This document shows, in pieces, positions 38,051 to 46,786 of a stretch of 64,000 nucleotides of DNA (positions within the stretch are counted from its first letter, which is position 1; the number at the start of each line of letters is the position of its first letter). The translations under genes were made by a program, and so were the position numbers. Under the pieces are notes generated by a model that saw only the letters and a program-made list of their open reading frames with translations, made no database searches and was not told the origin of the DNA. This DNA comes from Mycolicibacterium senegalense. GTDB lineage: Bacteria > Actinomycetota > Actinomycetes > Mycobacteriales > Mycobacteriaceae. The DNA lies in the NCBI RefSeq assembly GCF_019645875.1, contig NZ_CP081000.1, forward strand, positions 62,001 to 126,000, written 5' to 3'.

Positions 38051-39579
38051 CCGCGACCGCAGCCGCTGCCGGCACCTCGACCACGACGCCCAGCAGGCCG
38101 TCCACCACCAGGGTCACGATCCTGACCGGCAAACGGATGACCGATCTGGTGTTGCCGGCCACCGCACCCATCGAGACCTACATCGATGAAACCGTGAGTG
38201 TTCTGGGCGAATTGCTCGAGGACACCCCGAAGGACATCCTCGCCGGGTTCGACTTCGCCGAACAAGGCATGTGGGCGTTCGCCCGCCCGGGTGCGCCGCC
38301 GCTGAAGGCCGACGAATCCCTGGATGACGCCGGGGTGGTCGATGGTTCGTTGCTGACCCTGGTGTCGGTGAGCCGCACCGAGCGGTACCGCCCGCTGGTC
38401 GAGGACGTGATCGACGCGATCGCCGTGCTCGACGAATCACCGATCTTCGACCGGACCGCTCTGAATCGCTTTGTCGGCGTGGCCATCCCGGTGGTGGCGA
38501 CGGCCATCACGGTCATGTCACTTATCTCGTGGAGCGGTGCCGGCCAGGGCTGGTGGTGGGCGCTGGCGCTCGGGTTGTTCGGCCTGGGTCTGCTGGGCGG
38601 CAGTTACGCCGCGCAGAGCCGCTACGACAACCTGGACCTGTCCGAGAGCCTGCTGATGGCCGCGACGATCGTGCTGGGCGGTGCCGCCGCATTGGCCGTG
38701 CCGTTGCCCTACGACGCGGAATCCCTTGGTGCACCGCAACTTGCCGGTGCCGGGGCGGTGGTGCTGTTGTTGACATTGGCAACGCGTGGCGGGCCGCGGC
38801 GACGGGCTGACGTGGCTTCGTTTATCGCGGTGCTGGCGATCGCGATCACCGGTGCGGCGATCACGGTCGGGTACGGCGGGGCCACCTGGGTGCCGGCCGG
38901 CGCCATCGCGTTCGGATTGATCGTGGTGACCAACGCCGCCAAACTCACTGTCGCAGTTGCCCGTATCGCCCTGCCGCCGATCCCGGCGCCCGGTGAGTCG
39001 GTGTCCAACGACGAGCTGCTCGACCCAGTGATCACGCCGGACGAGGTCGACGAGGCCTCACCCACGTGGAAAGCCATCATCGCTTCGGTGCCCGAATCGG
39101 CTGCGCGACTGCAAGAGCGCAGCTTGCTGACCCGCCAGCTGCTGATCGGTTTCCTGTCGGCCGGTTCGTTGGTGCTGGCCGTGGGGGCCATTGCGGTGGT
39201 GGTGCAAGGCCACTTCTTCGTGCACAGCATGATCGTGGCGGCGCTGGTCGCGGTGATCTGCGGCTTCCGGTCGCGGCTGTACGCCGAGCGGTGGTGCTCC
39301 TGGTCCTTGCTCGCAGCGGCCATCGCCGTGCCGACGGGCGTCATGGTGCGGCTGTGCCTGTGGAATCCGGGCAGCGCGTGGCTGGTCCTGGCGATCTACA
39401 CGGCGGTGGGTCTCGTTGCAGTGATCGCGGTGGGCGCCACCGATGGTGTGCGTCGGGTGTCGCCGGTGACCAAGCGGATCCTGGAGCTGACTGACGGTGC
39501 TGCCATCGCTGCGGTGATTCCGCTGCTGCTGTGGATCGCCGGCGTGTACGACCTGCTGCGGAACCTGCGTTTGCACTGA
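38047..39579 (+). CDS. eccD1: ESX-1 channel membrane protein EccD1
   Basis: A 510-aa protein: an N-terminal ubiquitin-like cytosolic domain (about 18-110, TRVTILTGKRMTDLVLPATA) followed by eleven or so transmembrane helices that form the likely pore of the ESX membrane complex. Length equals M. tuberculosis EccD1 within one residue if the TTG at 38047 (overlapping the espI stop) is used. It ends the first ESX-1 transcription unit; a terminator hairpin follows. Confidence 0.94.
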   Translation: MTATAAAAGTSTTTPSRPSTTRVTILTGKRMTDLVLPATAPIETYIDETVSVLGELLEDTPKDILAGFDFAEQGMWAFARPGAPPLKADESLDDAGVVDGSLLTLVSVSRTERYRPLVEDVIDAIAVLDESPIFDRTALNRFVGVAIPVVATAITVMSLISWSGAGQGWWWALALGLFGLGLLGGSYAAQSRYDNLDLSESLLMAATIVLGGAAALAVPLPYDAESLGAPQLAGAGAVVLLLTLATRGGPRRRADVASFIAVLAIAITGAAITVGYGGATWVPAGAIAFGLIVVTNAAKLTVAVARIALPPIPAPGESVSNDELLDPVITPDEVDEASPTWKAIIASVPESAARLQERSLLTRQLLIGFLSAGSLVLAVGAIAVVVQGHFFVHSMIVAALVAVICGFRSRLYAERWCSWSLLAAAIAVPTGVMVRLCLWNPGSAWLVLAIYTAVGLVAVIAVGATDGVRRVSPVTKRILELTDGAAIAAVIPLLLWIAGVYDLLRNLRLH

Positions 39580-39607
39580 GGTTTACGGCCCGTGCGTTTG
39601 TGCGCGA

Positions 39608-39649
39608 CCGAGGCTGATGCTGCCTTTCCAGAGGCGGTATCAGCCTCGG
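39608..39649 (+). terminator. Terminator hairpin after eccD1
   Basis: CCGAGGCTGAT (39608-39618) pairs perfectly with ATCAGCCTCGG (39639-39649); inside is a further GCCT/AGGC stem. It lies 29 nt after the eccD1 stop. No clear U tract follows (CGGCGTTAATC). Confidence 0.7.
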
Positions 39650-39795
39650 CGGCGTTAATCGGGACATTATTGGGAAATAGTGCATTTGCACCCTGTGCGT
39701 GCGGCTTAGGCTAGCGAACGAGCGAAGCGGCTAAGCGCAACCGACGAAATCCGAGCGCCGCAACACTTTTGGTGGAACCACAGGGGAGATTTCCA

Positions 39796-40134
39796 ATGAA
39801 AACCGCGTCAAATGTGCGCATGGGTGTGAGCGCGGCAGTAGTTGTTGCGGCGGGATTGCTCGGTGCTTGCTCGGCAAATGTGAAGTTCAGCAATACGTCC
39901 GGGGTTGACAAGGCCAAGTTGGCAGAGGTGGTCAAGCAGAAGCTTGAGGCACAGGTGGGGTCGAAGGCGGATTCAGTCGTGTGCGAAGACGACCTCCCCG
40001 CCAAGGTGGGTGCCACGCAGCGCTGCGTATTGACCGCCGGCGGCACCAAGTACGGCGTGACTATCACGGCCAACTCAGTTGAGGGAGGCGAGGTCAAGTT
40101 TGGCGCCAAGGTCGATGAGGAGCCTTTGGGGTAG
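39796..40134 (+). CDS. DUF4333 lipoprotein
   Basis: A 112-aa secreted lipoprotein. A signal peptide (VRMGVSAAVVVAAG) ends in the lipobox LLGAC with Cys25 as the acylated residue. The mature part has a helix then a small beta domain with two further cysteines (VVCEDDLP and QRCVLTAG) likely to form a disulfide, matching the DUF4333 family of actinobacterial envelope proteins. ATG 39796 is chosen (CAGGGGAGA upstream). It has no counterpart I know of at this point in the M. tuberculosis ESX-1 locus. Function unknown; its position suggests an envelope accessory factor. Confidence 0.8.
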   Translation: MKTASNVRMGVSAAVVVAAGLLGACSANVKFSNTSGVDKAKLAEVVKQKLEAQVGSKADSVVCEDDLPAKVGATQRCVLTAGGTKYGVTITANSVEGGEVKFGAKVDEEPLG

Positions 40135-40517
40135 CGGCTTGGGTATCGATTCTGCGCGGCGGTTGCCGGATTTCCCTACTGTTGGGACGTCGTGAGAATC
40201 CGACAGGCTGGTTCACAATGGCGATTCTCTAGCCGGTGGCTGCAAATGGACGCTGCGTGCCGATTTCTAAGCAGCCGTAAACGGTCTGACCCGTGAATTG
40301 ACAAATGATGAGTCGTGCGCGTCCATGCTGAGCACCTAGAACTTGTGCGTTCGGCACGCCCACACCTCGGGTAGCATTTTGCTCAACCACTGGTAGAGGG
40401 GACTGTCAACGCTCGCGGTTGGAGTGTTGTTCGGCGCCGTAACCGCGTCGTCGCGTTCCGGGCCTCGACGCCGCCGGATGGGCGGGTCTCCTCGCGTCTA
40501 GTTGATGGGGGTGTGTG
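40135..40517. other. Intergenic region without a gene
   Basis: These 383 bp hold no convincing reading frame. Seen: AGAATC/GATTCT arms near 40195-40230, an isolated TTGACA (40298-40303) without a matching -10, TAGCAT (40372-40377), and G-rich GATGGGGGTGTG before the next gene. A promoter for the espJ-like operon is expected here but cannot be placed securely. Confidence 0.5.
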
Positions 40518-41321
40518 GTGAACGGTGAGTTGCGGGTCAACATTGCCGAGCTACGGGCGGCCGCTATGGGGTTTAAAGATGCCGCCGATGCACTCCCGGA
40601 TCCGCCGGGTGCGTTTCCGTCGTTGGGCACAGATCGGTTGGCGCAGGCGTTGACCAGCCGCACCAACGAGGTGGAGTCGCCACTGCACGACGCGATGCCG
40701 ACAACCAGAACTGACGCGCGTACGACGGCAACCAATATTGGTACGGCCGCTGATCGGTATGAGAAGACCGACCAGCAAATGCACGCGGATGTCAGCGACC
40801 GGTTAGCGGAATTTGACTCGAAGTTCGGTTCGTCGAGCGGCGGCGGTGGCGCCATGGAGGCGATGGGCCAGTTCGGTCAGCTCATGCAGATGCCAATGCA
40901 AATGGCTCAACAGCTGGGCCAGGTACCGATGCAGATGGCTCAACAATTGGGTCAGATCCCGCAGACGATCATGCAGAGTGTGCAGCAGCTCGGGCAGATG
41001 GGTAGCGGGCCCGGCCAAGGCGGTGCCGGGTCAGAAGGCGCTGCAGGTGGTCCTGGCGGACCGGGGCCTGCACCGAAGGCAGAGGACGCGGCTGACGGCA
41101 ATGACCGGGAGGACCGCGACGACCGCGATGAGCGCGATGAGCGCGATGAGCGGAAAGATGAAGATGAGCAACGCGAAGGTGCTGCGGCGCCCGACGGTGG
41201 TACGCAGCGGGCTCCGGCGGCTGGGCCTTCGCAGGAGTTCGCACCTACTGCGCCGAAGGTAGAGGCGGCGCCGGCGCAGCCGACGCGCCGGCCGCCAGCC
41301 GACCCGTCAATCTTGTTGTGA
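40518..41321 (+). CDS. espJ: EspJ-like ESX-1 secreted protein
   Basis: A 267-aa protein resembling EspJ (Rv3878) in plan and wording. The N-terminal helical part has LRVNIAELRAAAMGFKDAAD and ADRYEKTDQQM, the latter giving the YxxxD secretion motif. A Met/Gln repeat zone follows (MQMAQQLGQ twice), then a Gly-rich linker and a highly charged stretch (DREDRDDRDERDERDERKDE), ending in PADPSILL. The start is one of two adjacent GTGs (40515 or 40518) behind GGGGG. It comes after eccD1 as in M. tuberculosis but is separated by the lipoprotein gene. Confidence 0.75.
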   Translation: MNGELRVNIAELRAAAMGFKDAADALPDPPGAFPSLGTDRLAQALTSRTNEVESPLHDAMPTTRTDARTTATNIGTAADRYEKTDQQMHADVSDRLAEFDSKFGSSSGGGGAMEAMGQFGQLMQMPMQMAQQLGQVPMQMAQQLGQIPQTIMQSVQQLGQMGSGPGQGGAGSEGAAGGPGGPGPAPKAEDAADGNDREDRDDRDERDERDERKDEDEQREGAAAPDGGTQRAPAAGPSQEFAPTAPKVEAAPAQPTRRPPADPSILL

Positions 41322-41355
41322 CAAACAGTGTGTTCGTTTACGTGAAGGTGTGGTG

Positions 41356-42507
41356 ATGACTGTTCCTCCCCAGGGGCCCTACGGTTCGCAACCCGGCGGG
41401 GGTGGTGGGCCGCAGTGGGGCGGGCCGCCACCGCAAGCTTCGGGCGGTCAGCCACCGTATGGCCCGCCGGGCGGGCAGTGGTCGCAGCAGCCGTGGGGAG
41501 CTCCGCCGCCCCCCAACAACGGCGGTAAGGGTAAGTGGATCCTGGTAGGTCTCGCGCTGGTCGCGGTCATCGCTGTCAGCATCGTCGGCACCGTTCTTGT
41601 ACTGCGCCCAGATTCAGGCGGTGGCAACGGTCAGCAGAACACCGCCAATAGTGGGTCCGAATTTGCGAGCGCTAACGACACCGGGCCTGCGAATATCATC
41701 ACCGAAGATCCGACCTGCGATGCGTGGGTAAAGATTGCGCGCGACATGGCCGCGGCCGTCCCCGAATGGAATCGCCAAAACTATTCGGTTCCTGCGACGG
41801 AATGGACACCTGATCAGCGTGCCGTTTTTGAGAAAGAAAGCTCGATATTAGGAACGTCCATCAAAAAGGTCGCTAATCTGGCGAAGCAGACGCCGCACCG
41901 AGTCATGCGTGAGTTGTATGGGCAATATTCCGCGTACGCTCAGGCGGTCATCGACGCCATTCCGAGTTACGGATCGGCAGACAACTACGTAGTTGCGGCA
42001 TATAACAAATTTGCGGCCACGCTGAGCAGGGTTTGTGATTCGATTCATTTCAGCGTTGCTCAGGAAAGTGCTCCATTAGTTCCGGTGCCGTCGACGCCGG
42101 CTTCTACTCCGCAAATGAGCGAAAGCAGCTCTCGAGAACCGGAACGATTTATCGCCAGTCGCAATGTAGTTTGCGACGACTGGATAAGCGCGGCTGAGCG
42201 CTATGAGAAAGACACTGAGGCTTGGACCGCGATTGATGCCAACATCCCAGCGACGGAATGGAGTCCTGAGCAAAGGGCTGTGATGGATTCGGTCATACCA
42301 GTGATGACCGCCTATGCAGATAACATGGAAAGTTTGGGTCGGCAAAGCGGGAACCATATTTGGGAAGATTTCGCAGTGCTTGCTGCCCAGTACAGGCGAG
42401 CATACGTCGAGGCGATTCCCACCTATACATCTAACTCTTCCTACATTTCATCGGCGTCAGCTAACCTATCCAATGCGATCTATTGGGCATGCAAGGCGGC
42501 AGCGTGA
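41356..42507 (+). CDS. Membrane-anchored protein with two extracytoplasmic repeats
   Basis: A 383-aa protein of unknown function. The N-terminal 58 residues are Pro/Gly/Gln-rich and cytosolic. One transmembrane helix follows (WILVGLALVAVIAVSIVGTV), then two homologous domains of about 110 residues. Each begins CDxW (Cys121, Cys273), contains an ATEWTPDQRAV / ATEWSPEQRAV block, an AIPSYGS / AIPTYTS block, and ends with a cysteine that probably pairs with the first. ATG 41356 is favoured (GAAGGTG upstream) over GTGs at 41350 and 41353. Its last 4 nt overlap a possible GTG start of espK. Codon use is visibly more AT-rich than the ESX core. Not known to me in M. tuberculosis ESX-1. Confidence 0.75.
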   Translation: MTVPPQGPYGSQPGGGGGPQWGGPPPQASGGQPPYGPPGGQWSQQPWGAPPPPNNGGKGKWILVGLALVAVIAVSIVGTVLVLRPDSGGGNGQQNTANSGSEFASANDTGPANIITEDPTCDAWVKIARDMAAAVPEWNRQNYSVPATEWTPDQRAVFEKESSILGTSIKKVANLAKQTPHRVMRELYGQYSAYAQAVIDAIPSYGSADNYVVAAYNKFAATLSRVCDSIHFSVAQESAPLVPVPSTPASTPQMSESSSREPERFIASRNVVCDDWISAAERYEKDTEAWTAIDANIPATEWSPEQRAVMDSVIPVMTAYADNMESLGRQSGNHIWEDFAVLAAQYRRAYVEAIPTYTSNSSYISSASANLSNAIYWACKAAA

Positions 42508-44903
42508 GAACGGTCGCTCGTTCCAACCCACCCGGGCCGGTGATGAACGACGATATTACAGATCTCGTCGCGCTGTTGGGTGGACAGATTACCAAGCCAA
42601 GCGGCGACGAATATATAAATACTATGGTGGGCCCGGGTGCATGGCCTGAATTCGATGAGTCGATATTTGACCAGCGCAAAGAAGCGCTGAGCTACCTGAA
42701 GTCGGCGGTGACTCAGGCTCGCTCCAACTGGGATGCCGTCCACGCCAAAGTTTTCAATGGACTGTTCGTCTGGTTCGGTGGTGGCGCGGCGGCAGCAGCG
42801 GCAAAAGCTGAGCAGCATAGTAAGGCTATGGAGCAACTCGAAAACCAGCTGGCTGCAGCGATTGAGTGGTCTGCTAAAGCGTGGCTGACAACGAGGAATG
42901 CGAAAAAGGCGATTGCCGACTTTGTCTGGCTCACACACAATGCAATTACGGATCTATTAAACAAAGACTACGAAAACGAATCTGACAAAAAAGACGCCGA
43001 GAATGCTGCCAAGCAGATGGCCGAGCAGGCATACCGAGCTAACAAGCAATTTCTTGACAACGTCGCAGGCAGTCTGAGTGGAGAAGGTGAGGGGCCTGGA
43101 CCCAGTTCGTCCGAGAGTCATGCCGCCGCACCACTCGACAACAGCACATCGGGTTCGACGTCCCCCGGGACGACACAGTCCAGTGGAGGTGCGTCCGGCG
43201 CAGGCAGCCAATCGTCGTCACTTATGAGTGGCGATGGCAAGGGCAGGCCGCGAGAGGGCAGTACAGCACCTGAGGGAAGGGAAGGCGGCGCGCCCGAGAA
43301 GGCGGCCGACAGTTTGGGCGACCAGAGCCAACCAGCGCCTTCTTCGTCCCCGGGTGGTGGGGGCGGCGCGCCGGCCAAGGCGGCCGACAGTTTGGGCGAC
43401 CAGAGCCAACCAGCGCCTTCTTCGTCCCCGGGTGGTGGGGGCGGCGCGCCGGCCAAGGCGGCCGACAGTCTGGGCGACCAGACGCAGGCAACCCCAGCCA
43501 CACGTCCGACTGTTCTCCCAAATCCGGCTCAGTCGGCTCCTGGCTCAAAGCCGCCCACAGGCCCAGTGTCTCCCTCTATTCCATCCGCACCCAGCGCCCC
43601 CAGCGCACCCTCATCGTCCAGCGCCGCGAGCGCCGCAAGCAGTCTGTCGAGTGGCGGATCACCGGCGTCCTCTGCGGCCAGTGCTGGGGCCGGTCTCGAC
43701 CCGTCAAAGGCCGCAGGCCAAGCACCGGTCGGCGCCGTGCCGAAAGATCCGTTGCAGGCGTTCTCCCAGGGCTTTTCCGATTCGGCCGGGACGCCGGTGC
43801 ACGCGGCTTCATCCGGTGGCGCGCCGCCGCCGCTGGCTCCATCACCTGCGGTCCCGGCCAGCGACGCAATGACACCAGCCAGTACGGCAGCGCCGGTGTC
43901 GCAGGCAGGCACACCAGCCCCCGCTGCTCCGGTTCAGGCTCCGGCGTCGGGTGGCTCGATGGGCGGCGGCATGGGAATGGGCGGAATGCCGCTAGGTCCA
44001 CCGCCGACAGCGCCTCCCGCTGCACCGGTCCAACCGGCAGCTGCTCCGCCTCCTGCCGTAGCACCGCCGGCGAATATTGCCGGTGGCGCCCAGGTTGCCC
44101 CGATTCCTGTGTCGGCTGCGCGTGCTGAACGCGACGCCGCCCAGAACGCGGCGAAGCGGTCAGGTTCGGACCCGTTGGAGTTGGCACGCAGAATTGCCGC
44201 CGCACTCAATGCACCTGACATGGTCAACAAGGAAGAACCCTTCTTCCACTGGATCACGGCAGTCACCCAGGATGGGCGGATTGTGGTGGCCAATAACTAT
44301 GGGTTGGCCTATATGCCGAAGCAGGTGCGTCTGCCCGCGTCCGTCGTGATGGCCAGCGCGGACGAGTCGATCCCGCCGAGTGAACGCGCGGGCTGGGCAA
44401 CGTATCCGGCTGTGGCGCTACAGGGTTGGGCGCAGCACCACGATTCGAAACTGCGCGCGTTGATTGGATTCGAGAACCAATTCAGCAGCGATTCCGGCGT
44501 ACACCTCGAGCTGTTGACCCCGCAGGACATCCCGGCCAGCGGCAAGATGGCTGGTCGAGACCGCCTGCAGGTAATCGCCCCACAGGTCGCGGCGCGCCTG
44601 GCCCAGATCGCGGATGGGGATCTAGTGAAGGTGCTTCCCCCGGCACCGGTGGAAGCCACTCCACCTGACGAGCGTCAGAGGATGGAGTTGTGGGAAGACG
44701 TGTGGTCCCCGGTGATCAGTAGATCCGCAAACCGGGGCCAGGCGCATCTGAAGGGATTCGCTGCCTACGCCGTGCACGCTCAGGAGTGGGCCCTGTACCA
44801 CGCGCATACGTCGGTGGCGGCCGAAGACCAACGCCGAGCCGTCGCGGATTTCATTTATTGGCAGCACGTGGGGCAGTTGGCTGCGGACGCTATTGGTGGG
44901 TAG
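42504..44903 (+). CDS. espK: EspK-like ESX-1 protein
   Basis: About 799 aa. The N-terminal 200 residues are a helical WXG100-like region (GPGAWPEFDESIFDQRKEAL resembles the EspK N-terminus). A 350-residue Pro/Ser/Ala/Gly linker contains two perfect 26-residue repeats. The C-terminal 250 residues match EspK strongly: IPVSAARAERDAAQNAA, LARRIAAALNAPD, FHWITAVTQDGRIVVANNYG, ASADESIPPSERAGWATYP and PQDIPASGKMAGRDRLQVI. EspK binds EspB and aids its export; here espB lies directly downstream on the same strand. Start uncertain: GTG 42504 overlaps the upstream stop (AAGG 9 nt before), while ATG 42543 is the first ATG before a conserved block. The N-terminal part is more AT-rich than the C-terminal part. 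Confidence 0.85.
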   Translation: MRTVARSNPPGPVMNDDITDLVALLGGQITKPSGDEYINTMVGPGAWPEFDESIFDQRKEALSYLKSAVTQARSNWDAVHAKVFNGLFVWFGGGAAAAAAKAEQHSKAMEQLENQLAAAIEWSAKAWLTTRNAKKAIADFVWLTHNAITDLLNKDYENESDKKDAENAAKQMAEQAYRANKQFLDNVAGSLSGEGEGPGPSSSESHAAAPLDNSTSGSTSPGTTQSSGGASGAGSQSSSLMSGDGKGRPREGSTAPEGREGGAPEKAADSLGDQSQPAPSSSPGGGGGAPAKAADSLGDQSQPAPSSSPGGGGGAPAKAADSLGDQTQATPATRPTVLPNPAQSAPGSKPPTGPVSPSIPSAPSAPSAPSSSSAASAASSLSSGGSPASSAASAGAGLDPSKAAGQAPVGAVPKDPLQAFSQGFSDSAGTPVHAASSGGAPPPLAPSPAVPASDAMTPASTAAPVSQAGTPAPAAPVQAPASGGSMGGGMGMGGMPLGPPPTAPPAAPVQPAAAPPPAVAPPANIAGGAQVAPIPVSAARAERDAAQNAAKRSGSDPLELARRIAAALNAPDMVNKEEPFFHWITAVTQDGRIVVANNYGLAYMPKQVRLPASVVMASADESIPPSERAGWATYPAVALQGWAQHHDSKLRALIGFENQFSSDSGVHLELLTPQDIPASGKMAGRDRLQVIAPQVAARLAQIADGDLVKVLPPAPVEATPPDERQRMELWEDVWSPVISRSANRGQAHLKGFAAYAVHAQEWALYHAHTSVAAEDQRRAVADFIYWQHVGQLAADAIGG
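43301..43456 (+). repeat. Two perfect 78-bp tandem repeats inside espK
   Basis: Bases 43301-43378 and 43379-43456 are identical and encode AADSLGDQSQPAPSSSPGGG plus GGAPAK each. A third, diverged partial copy begins at 43457. It is in frame and lies in the low-complexity linker; it should change length easily by slippage or recombination. Confidence 0.9.
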
Positions 44904-45033
44904 GCGATGAGACCAGTTAGACGAATATCCCTGATGAATAGTGGAGCCAGGCATTCGCACAGTGGGCGTGGAATAAACATCTGCATCTCCCGTCGCACGG
45001 ATGAGGTGCAGGTGCAGAGAGGATTGGTTTGAA

Positions 45034-46578
45034 ATGGGCAATTTCAAGGTTGTTGCGGAGGCGCTGAGTTCGGTGGCCGAACAAATATCGCAACCTCGCT
45101 ACGATGGGCCGGATAAACAACATCCCACTAAACCGTACGGCCTCGACGTTCCGGATGCCGCCCTGCCGGAGACCAAGGAAGCTATCAATCAGCTCGCCAA
45201 TAGCACGGGGATACTGATCACGGCGCTTGCAGCAGGAGACGCGGCGACCAAACGCCTCATCCTTTCCATGAAATCAGCGGCTGCTGCCTACACCGAAATG
45301 GACGAGCGGAGCGCTGCGGTACTAGGAACTCAGGGCACCGACTCCAGCAAGCCGCCCGCGATTGAACCAGTAACTCCTAAACCAATCGAAAATGTACCTG
45401 TTCCAGACATTGATTACGGTGGTTACCCGTCCTCGCCGGACGATCAATGGGCTAAATGGACGACCGCCGCACGTGCGATTAATGAACATGGTGATCCAGA
45501 AGCCATAGCTCGAGTGAAAACTTTCCAGGCTGATTGGGCGGCTTACAAAACACAACTTCATAACTGGGTTGACGCAAACATTCCGCCAGAGGTGGCTAAT
45601 TGGGAAGGTGACGCCGCCGTAGCCTGCCAGAACGCCTTGAAGAGCCTCAGGTCGTGGTGGCACGATATGGCTGAAGAGTGCAACAACCTATCTATAGAGG
45701 CAGGAAAACTCATCTCGGCGCATTCGCAACTCGCCAGCGTTCACCCAAATATGTATGACGTGGAGAACACAGATGCGTTATGGGATCCCATCGACTGGGC
45801 TAACTTTCAATACCAGTCGGAGTATGACCGCAATAATTACGAAAACAACATCAACCTCACACAAATAAGGCCAGGCAAACCACCTGTAATTGGTGGTCTT
45901 CCAAACGTGAACTCCAAAGATGTCGGCGCAAAGCCCGGCAATCTGCCGCCGGGTGTCCCTCCCGGCATTGGCGGTCCACCTTCCGACGCCGGAGGCCCCT
46001 CCCCGAGCGTTCCCGAAATGCCGGGAATGCCCGAGATGCCTTCGATGTCGCCCGCCAGTCTGGATCCTTCGGCCGGCGAGAAACCCTCGGGCGCTCCCAG
46101 TGGCGGTGGCGCGCCCTCAGGCGGCCAGGGCGGCGGTTCCCCGTCCGGCGGAGGAGCACCGTCCGGTGGCATGCCGGGCGGCGGTCTGCCCAAGGGCCCT
46201 GAGGGCATGCCGGAGATGCCGGGTCTCGGCGAACCCAGCCTGAAGCCCGCAAGTGCTGGCGGCGGCGGGATGGGCGGTGGCGGCGGAGGTATGCCCTCTA
46301 TGCCGCTCGGTCCCGCAGTGGGTGCCGATTCGGTGGGCTCCTCGCCCGCTGGCGCACGGGGTGGCGGCGGAGTCCCTGGCGCTCCCGGCGGCGCTGGTGC
46401 CGGTGGCATGGGTGGCGGCATGGGTGGCATGGGTGGCGGCCATGGCCAAGGTCAGGGCAAGGAGAAGCGCCGTAACCCGAATCTCACGGAGGACGAAGAC
46501 CTTTACGTCGAGGACCGCGCCTACACCGAGGCGGTCATTGGCCGTCGCGCGCGCAAGGATGTCAAAGACGGCAAGTAG
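45034..46578 (+). CDS. espB: ESX-1 secreted protein EspB
   Basis: A 514-aa protein. The PE-PPE-like N-terminal domain has YTEMD (Tyr86-Asp90) and NWEGDAAVAC (Trp190), placed almost as in M. tuberculosis EspB. A Gly/Pro-rich linker (about 290-490) follows, then the conserved acidic-basic C-terminal end EDEDLYVEDRAYTEAVIGRR. EspB oligomerises outside the cell and is cleaved in its C-terminal part by MycP1 (encoded at 50933). ATG 45034 is chosen (AGAGAGGA upstream). In M. tuberculosis espB is on the strand opposite eccD1; here it is on the same strand. The first half is AT-richer than the second. Confidence 0.92.
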   Translation: MGNFKVVAEALSSVAEQISQPRYDGPDKQHPTKPYGLDVPDAALPETKEAINQLANSTGILITALAAGDAATKRLILSMKSAAAAYTEMDERSAAVLGTQGTDSSKPPAIEPVTPKPIENVPVPDIDYGGYPSSPDDQWAKWTTAARAINEHGDPEAIARVKTFQADWAAYKTQLHNWVDANIPPEVANWEGDAAVACQNALKSLRSWWHDMAEECNNLSIEAGKLISAHSQLASVHPNMYDVENTDALWDPIDWANFQYQSEYDRNNYENNINLTQIRPGKPPVIGGLPNVNSKDVGAKPGNLPPGVPPGIGGPPSDAGGPSPSVPEMPGMPEMPSMSPASLDPSAGEKPSGAPSGGGAPSGGQGGGSPSGGGAPSGGMPGGGLPKGPEGMPEMPGLGEPSLKPASAGGGGMGGGGGGMPSMPLGPAVGADSVGSSPAGARGGGGVPGAPGGAGAGGMGGGMGGMGGGHGQGQGKEKRRNPNLTEDEDLYVEDRAYTEAVIGRRARKDVKDGK

Positions 46579-46714
46579 ACAGACCGGAGTGCGAAGTGAG
46601 CGAACCTCGGTTGAGTTTTGGACGGGCCCGCCGCGATTGCGGTGGTGCGGCGGCAACGAACACCTCGCTTCAAGGCAAAGGTAATCGTCTACGTGACGGT
46701 CCTAAAGTGAGAAT

Positions 46715-46763
46715 GCAGGGGTTATATCCACGAGATGGACACGTAGAAATAACCCCTGCTTTT
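46715..46763 (+). terminator. Intrinsic terminator after espB
   Basis: GCAGGGGTTAT (46715-46725) pairs perfectly with ATAACCCCTGC (46749-46759), followed by TTTT (46760-46763). The loop contains TCCA/TGGA. An upstream TCTACGTG (46688-46695) can instead pair with CACGTAGA (46740-46747) in the loop. This is the most classical rho-independent terminator in the window. Confidence 0.85.
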
Positions 46764-46786
46764 CAACGGCACAACGGGGGAATGCC

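Noticed and set aside
40298..40303. TTGACA as a promoter for the espJ-like gene
   Set aside because: No TANNNT box at a 16-18 bp spacing; the start codon is over 200 nt away.
43301..43478. CRISPR-like array
   Set aside because: The repeats are 78 bp, contiguous without spacers and in frame within espK.
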